From assembly GCA_046727735.1 (NCBI GenBank), contig JBKPDF010000075.1:1-29727 (forward strand): DNA of 29,727 nucleotides, given 5' to 3'. The DNA comes from AP-16 sp046727735 (GTDB lineage: Bacteria; Pseudomonadota; Alphaproteobacteria; Rhizobiales; Xanthobacteraceae). Positions 26,447 through 29,727 of this stretch are shown here, piece after piece. The notes beneath the pieces were generated by a model that was not told where the DNA came from, did no database searches, and worked only from the letters and a program-made list of their open reading frames with translations. The translations under genes and the position numbers were made by a program. Position 1 is the first letter of the stretch; every line of letters starts with the position of its first letter.

Positions 26447-29400
26447 GTGCAGCACTCCCTCGACCGAAGAAGCGAGCGCCGGCAGCTCACGATCCTGTTC
26501 TGCGACATGGTGGATTCCACCGGCCTCGCCCAGCGCTGCGATCCGGAGGACGTCCAGGACGTCCTGTTCGAGTTCCAGACTCTGAGCACGCGATGCGTGG
26601 AGTCTTGGGGTGGACAGGTCATCAACTATCGGGGCGACGGCATCCTGGCGCAGTTCGGCTATCCGCTCGCGTCCGAGCACGAGGCCGAAGCCGCGGTCCG
26701 CGCCGGGCTCGATCTGGTCACCACCATCGGCGCGCTGCGCGTGCGAACGGCAGCGGGCGGCAGCGAGCCCATTCGGGTGCGCATCGGGATTCACACCGGG
26801 GTGGCGGTCATCGGCAAAGCCGCCGCCGGTCATGTCCATGACGCGACCGAAATCGTCGGCGACACGCCGAACATCGCCGCCCGGCTGCAGGCTTTGGGCG
26901 ACCCCGATTGCGTGCTGATCAGCGGCGAGACCGAGCACTTGCTCCGCGGGAAATTCCGCCTGCATCCGCTGGGCTCACACGCACTGCGCGGCGTGTCGCG
27001 CGACGTCCAGGTGTTTCGCGTCGTGGAGGAGGCGAGCGAGGACGACCTGCTGCGCGGGCCGCAGCGCCGAGCGATCCCGCTGGTGAACCGCACAGCAGAG
27101 CTTGCCGAGTTGCTGGACGCCTGGGAGCTGGCCAAGCGCGGGCAGGGGCAAGCGGTGGAAATCACGGGCGAAGCCGGTATCGGCAAATCGAGATTGGCTC
27201 TCGAGCTCGTGGAACGCAGCGGCCTCTCGGAGAACGTGGTTCTCGTCGTCCACGGGTCCGCCCATCATCAGAACGTGCCGTTCTATCCGGTCATCAAGCG
27301 GCTCGAACAGAGGATCGGGATTCGTCGGGACGAAGCCGCCTCGAACAATGTCGAGCGGCTGCGCGATTTCCTGGACTGCCTGCGGCAGTTCCGGGAAGAA
27401 GCGGAATGGCTGATCGGCAACCTGCTCGGCCTCCCGCTGCCGGCGCCGCCGAGCCTCGCCGCGCTCGACCCCCAGGAAGTGCGGAGGAGGACGCGGGAAT
27501 GTCTCGTGCTCGTGCTCGTCTCGTGCTTCGGCGGCCCGGGTCTGCTGTTCGTCGAAGACATCCACTGGGTCGATCCCTCGACCCGGGAAGTCGTCGATCG
27601 TGTTCTCGCGGGAATCGCCGGCTCTCCGATCTTGTTGCTGATCACCAGCCGCACGGGCACTAGCCCGAATTTCAAGTTCAGCGAAGGCATGCGACGCATT
27701 GTGCTGCGCCGCCTGGACGAAGAGCAGTCGCGGGATCTGGCGGTCTCGGCCATGCGCGATCGGCAGCTGCCGCCGCAGCTGTTCGACCGTGTCGTCGCGC
27801 GCTCGGACGGCATCCCGCTCTTCATCGAGGAATTGGCGGCTGCGGCGCTCGAAACCGGCCAAGTGGACGGCGAGCGGACCGGCGCGCCCTCGCTCGACCC
27901 GGACCATGTACCATCCGCGCTGCACGACCCGCTGATGACGCGCCTCGACGCTCTCGGGGAGGCGAAGCAGGTTGTTTTGCTGGCTGCTGCAATGGGCCGC
28001 AGCTTTTCGCGCCGGCTGCTCGCGACCGTCAGCGAGGCGGATCATTCGACGCTCGAAGCCGCGCTCGCGCAGCTCGTCGATTCCGACCTCGTCCGCTTGG
28101 AACGCCACGATCCGGAGCCGACCTACGCCTTCAAGCATGCGCTGGTTCGCGACGTCGCCTATCAGTCGCTGCTCCGCCGTCAGCGTCGCGAGCTGCACGC
28201 CCGCATTGCGCAAACCATCGAGGCCAGGCTGCCGGAGTTCGCGGCCGCCGAGCCGGACTACCTCGCGCAGCATCTCTCGGAAGCGGGCCTCGCCGCGCGC
28301 GCGGCGCGGATGTGGCTCGAAGCGGCGGCACAATCCGCGCGTCGCTCCGCCAATCTCGAGGCGGTGGCGCAGCTGCGCACCGCGCTCAAGGAAATCGACA
28401 ACCTGCCCGCCGGACGCGAGCGTGACGAACTCGAACTGAGCGTACAGCTTGCGCTGATCGGCCCATCGATCGCCTCGCGAGGCTATGCGGCGCTCGAAGC
28501 CGCCCAGGCGAGCGATCGCGCGCTCGAACTGTGCCGGGCGTTGTGCGACCCCGCTCGCATGTTCCCGGCACTCTATGCGCGCTGGTCCTATAGCCGCGTG
28601 ACCGGCAATATCCATGAAGCAAGGAAGCTCGCCGAGGATTTCCTGGCGCTCGCCGAAGAGAGCGGAAACCGGGCGAGCCGCATGGTCGGACATCGCCTGC
28701 TCGGGACCGCGCTGATCGCCGTCGGCGAAGTGGAAACGGCGCACCGTCATCTCGAGCAAGCGCTGCTGTTGCACGATCCCGCGACGGACCGTGCCGATGC
28801 GCTCGCGTACGGCGCGGACGTCCAGGTTACGACGCTCTGCAATCTGTCCATCGCATGCTGGCACCTGGGGCGGATCACGGCGGCCTCGGCCCACCGACAG
28901 CGTGCGGCCGAGCTGGCGCTCGAAACGCGCGACGCCAATACGCTCGGCTACGCGTTCAGCCACATCTGCATGCTCGACACGCTCGAACGAGACGTCGAGG
29001 CGGTGCGCAATCGGGCGAGCGAGGTGCTCGCGGCCGCGATCGAGCGCGAGCTGCCGTTCTGGGCGACGGTGGCGCGGGTTTTCCTCGGCTGGTGCGAAGT
29101 CCAGTCCGGTCGCCTCGAGGCCGGCATCGACATGCTGGAGAGCCAGCGCCGCGCGCTCGAGAGCGCGCGAAACGTGTATTGGAAGCCGACGTTTCTGTGC
29201 TGGCTCGCCGAGGCCTATTGCGGCAGCGGCGACACCGCGCAAGCCGTGGCTTGTCTCGCCGAGGCTCGCGACAACATCGCGTGGGGCGGCCAGACGCTCT
29301 ACGAGAGCGAATGCTGGCGGATCGAAGGGCTGATTGCCGCCCATGCTTCGGCCGGAGATCCCGCGCGTGCCGAACATTGTCTCGAACGCGCATTCTTGCT

Positions 29401-29644
29401 CGCCCGGGATCGCGGACAGCGCAGTTTCGCGTTGCGGGCTGCCAAGGACTTGGCCACTTTTCTGGTGCAGCGCCAGCGCCGCGCCGCGGCCAGAAGGTTG
29501 CTCCAGCAAGCGATGCGCGGGTTCGCGCAGGAGCCCGATCGCGCGGATCGCGCCGATGTGCAGAGCCTGCTAAGCTCGCTGCGAGGAATCCGCATGAGCG
29601 AACCCGCCGAGATCCGGGAGCGGCGTCCGCGCACATTTCCCTAG
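26447..29644 (+). CDS. Class III nucleotide cyclase - AAA ATPase - TPR signalling protein
   Basis: 1,065 residues, three parts. The N-terminal class III cyclase domain (about 10-195) has LFCDMVDSTGL (metal Asp20), NYRGDGILAQFGYP (metal Asp64), RIGIHTGVAVIG and GDTPNIAARL (Asn142, Arg146 transition-state residues). A STAND/AAA_16-type ATPase follows: GEAGIGKSRL Walker A near 241-250 and LLFVEDIHWVDPST Walker B near 366-379. From about 640 to the end are alanine-rich TPR-like helices. The position that normally holds the purine-recognising lysine, three before the Gly of GD, is Asn60, so substrate choice or activity is open. No membrane helix is seen; the protein should be cytosolic. The start is a GTG without an obvious ribosome-binding site, the first possible in frame. 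Such fusions are numerous in Bradyrhizobium-like genomes. Confidence 0.9.
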   Translation: MQHSLDRRSERRQLTILFCDMVDSTGLAQRCDPEDVQDVLFEFQTLSTRCVESWGGQVINYRGDGILAQFGYPLASEHEAEAAVRAGLDLVTTIGALRVRTAAGGSEPIRVRIGIHTGVAVIGKAAAGHVHDATEIVGDTPNIAARLQALGDPDCVLISGETEHLLRGKFRLHPLGSHALRGVSRDVQVFRVVEEASEDDLLRGPQRRAIPLVNRTAELAELLDAWELAKRGQGQAVEITGEAGIGKSRLALELVERSGLSENVVLVVHGSAHHQNVPFYPVIKRLEQRIGIRRDEAASNNVERLRDFLDCLRQFREEAEWLIGNLLGLPLPAPPSLAALDPQEVRRRTRECLVLVLVSCFGGPGLLFVEDIHWVDPSTREVVDRVLAGIAGSPILLLITSRTGTSPNFKFSEGMRRIVLRRLDEEQSRDLAVSAMRDRQLPPQLFDRVVARSDGIPLFIEELAAAALETGQVDGERTGAPSLDPDHVPSALHDPLMTRLDALGEAKQVVLLAAAMGRSFSRRLLATVSEADHSTLEAALAQLVDSDLVRLERHDPEPTYAFKHALVRDVAYQSLLRRQRRELHARIAQTIEARLPEFAAAEPDYLAQHLSEAGLAARAARMWLEAAAQSARRSANLEAVAQLRTALKEIDNLPAGRERDELELSVQLALIGPSIASRGYAALEAAQASDRALELCRALCDPARMFPALYARWSYSRVTGNIHEARKLAEDFLALAEESGNRASRMVGHRLLGTALIAVGEVETAHRHLEQALLLHDPATDRADALAYGADVQVTTLCNLSIACWHLGRITAASAHRQRAAELALETRDANTLGYAFSHICMLDTLERDVEAVRNRASEVLAAAIERELPFWATVARVFLGWCEVQSGRLEAGIDMLESQRRALESARNVYWKPTFLCWLAEAYCGSGDTAQAVACLAEARDNIAWGGQTLYESECWRIEGLIAAHASAGDPARAEHCLERAFLLARDRGQRSFALRAAKDLATFLVQRQRRAAARRLLQQAMRGFAQEPDRADRADVQSLLSSLRGIRMSEPAEIRERRPRTFP

Positions 29645-29727
29645 TTTGGATTGCCCGCGTGCCGGAAGCGAGGGCCGGTGTCCGCCTCGCGCCCGCGGGC
29701 GCAACGCAGGGCTGAACCGGCGAGCGC

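Noticed and set aside
26975..29509. 844-codon open frame on the minus strand
   Set aside because: Antisense to the cyclase-ATPase gene, which has clear motifs throughout. The minus frame has none.
29645..29727. Possible terminator or gene start after the cyclase gene
   Set aside because: Contains a short GCCCGCGGGC palindrome but no T tract, ribosome-binding site or coding motif.

Overview
The window reads as core chromosome of a high-GC alphaproteobacterium, most likely Hyphomicrobiales (Rhizobiales) near Bradyrhizobiaceae/Xanthobacteraceae. This rests on the gene set: hemC-hemD-mic60-hemY divergent from tsaD/gpsA, a ~1,600-residue NAD-specific glutamate dehydrogenase, rsmB-heparinase-purH, and palindromic CCTCTCCC/GGGAGAGG intergenic repeats. 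I placed it by recognising families and synteny, not by database search. All protein genes look intact except the first, which runs off the left edge. I saw no tRNA, rRNA, CRISPR array, transposase or phage gene.

Layout. 1-4455 (minus strand) is a heme-biosynthesis operon, hemC, hemD, mic60 (mitofilin) and hemY. Divergent from it, 4574-7609 (plus) is a tightly overlapping run: tsaD, a GNAT acetyltransferase, gpsA and an EVE-domain protein, with 4-base stop/start overlaps at the first two junctions. Then come a DUF1761 membrane protein (7798-8220), acetyl-CoA synthetase acs (8491-10446), a secreted YkuD-fold L,D-transpeptidase (10724-11239), rsmB (11312-12652), a heparinase II/III-like protein (12829-14601) and purH (14688-16280).

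Convergent to purH is an MFS (UMF1/Atg22-like) transporter (16350-17756, minus). It lies downstream of the giant NAD-glutamate dehydrogenase gene (17991-22838, minus). Divergent from the latter are a peroxidase-related AhpD-like protein (23157-23726), gamma-glutamyltransferase ggt (23797-25614) and an extensin-like envelope protein (25631-26326). The window closes with a 1,065-residue class III cyclase-AAA ATPase-TPR signalling protein (26447-29644).

Functionally this is mostly housekeeping: heme, t6A tRNA modification, phospholipid precursor, acetate activation, rRNA methylation, purine synthesis and glutamate catabolism, with a minority of envelope and signalling genes. I found no convincing new multi-gene system. 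The points worth a second look are small: a nine-codon minicistron with a perfect Shine-Dalgarno between hemC and hemD; three inverted-pair palindromic repeats, two of which supply coding sequence to a neighbouring gene; a long hairpin ending one base before the rsmB ATG; a perfect-arm palindrome in the leader of the L,D-transpeptidase gene; and a cyclase whose purine-recognition lysine position is asparagine.
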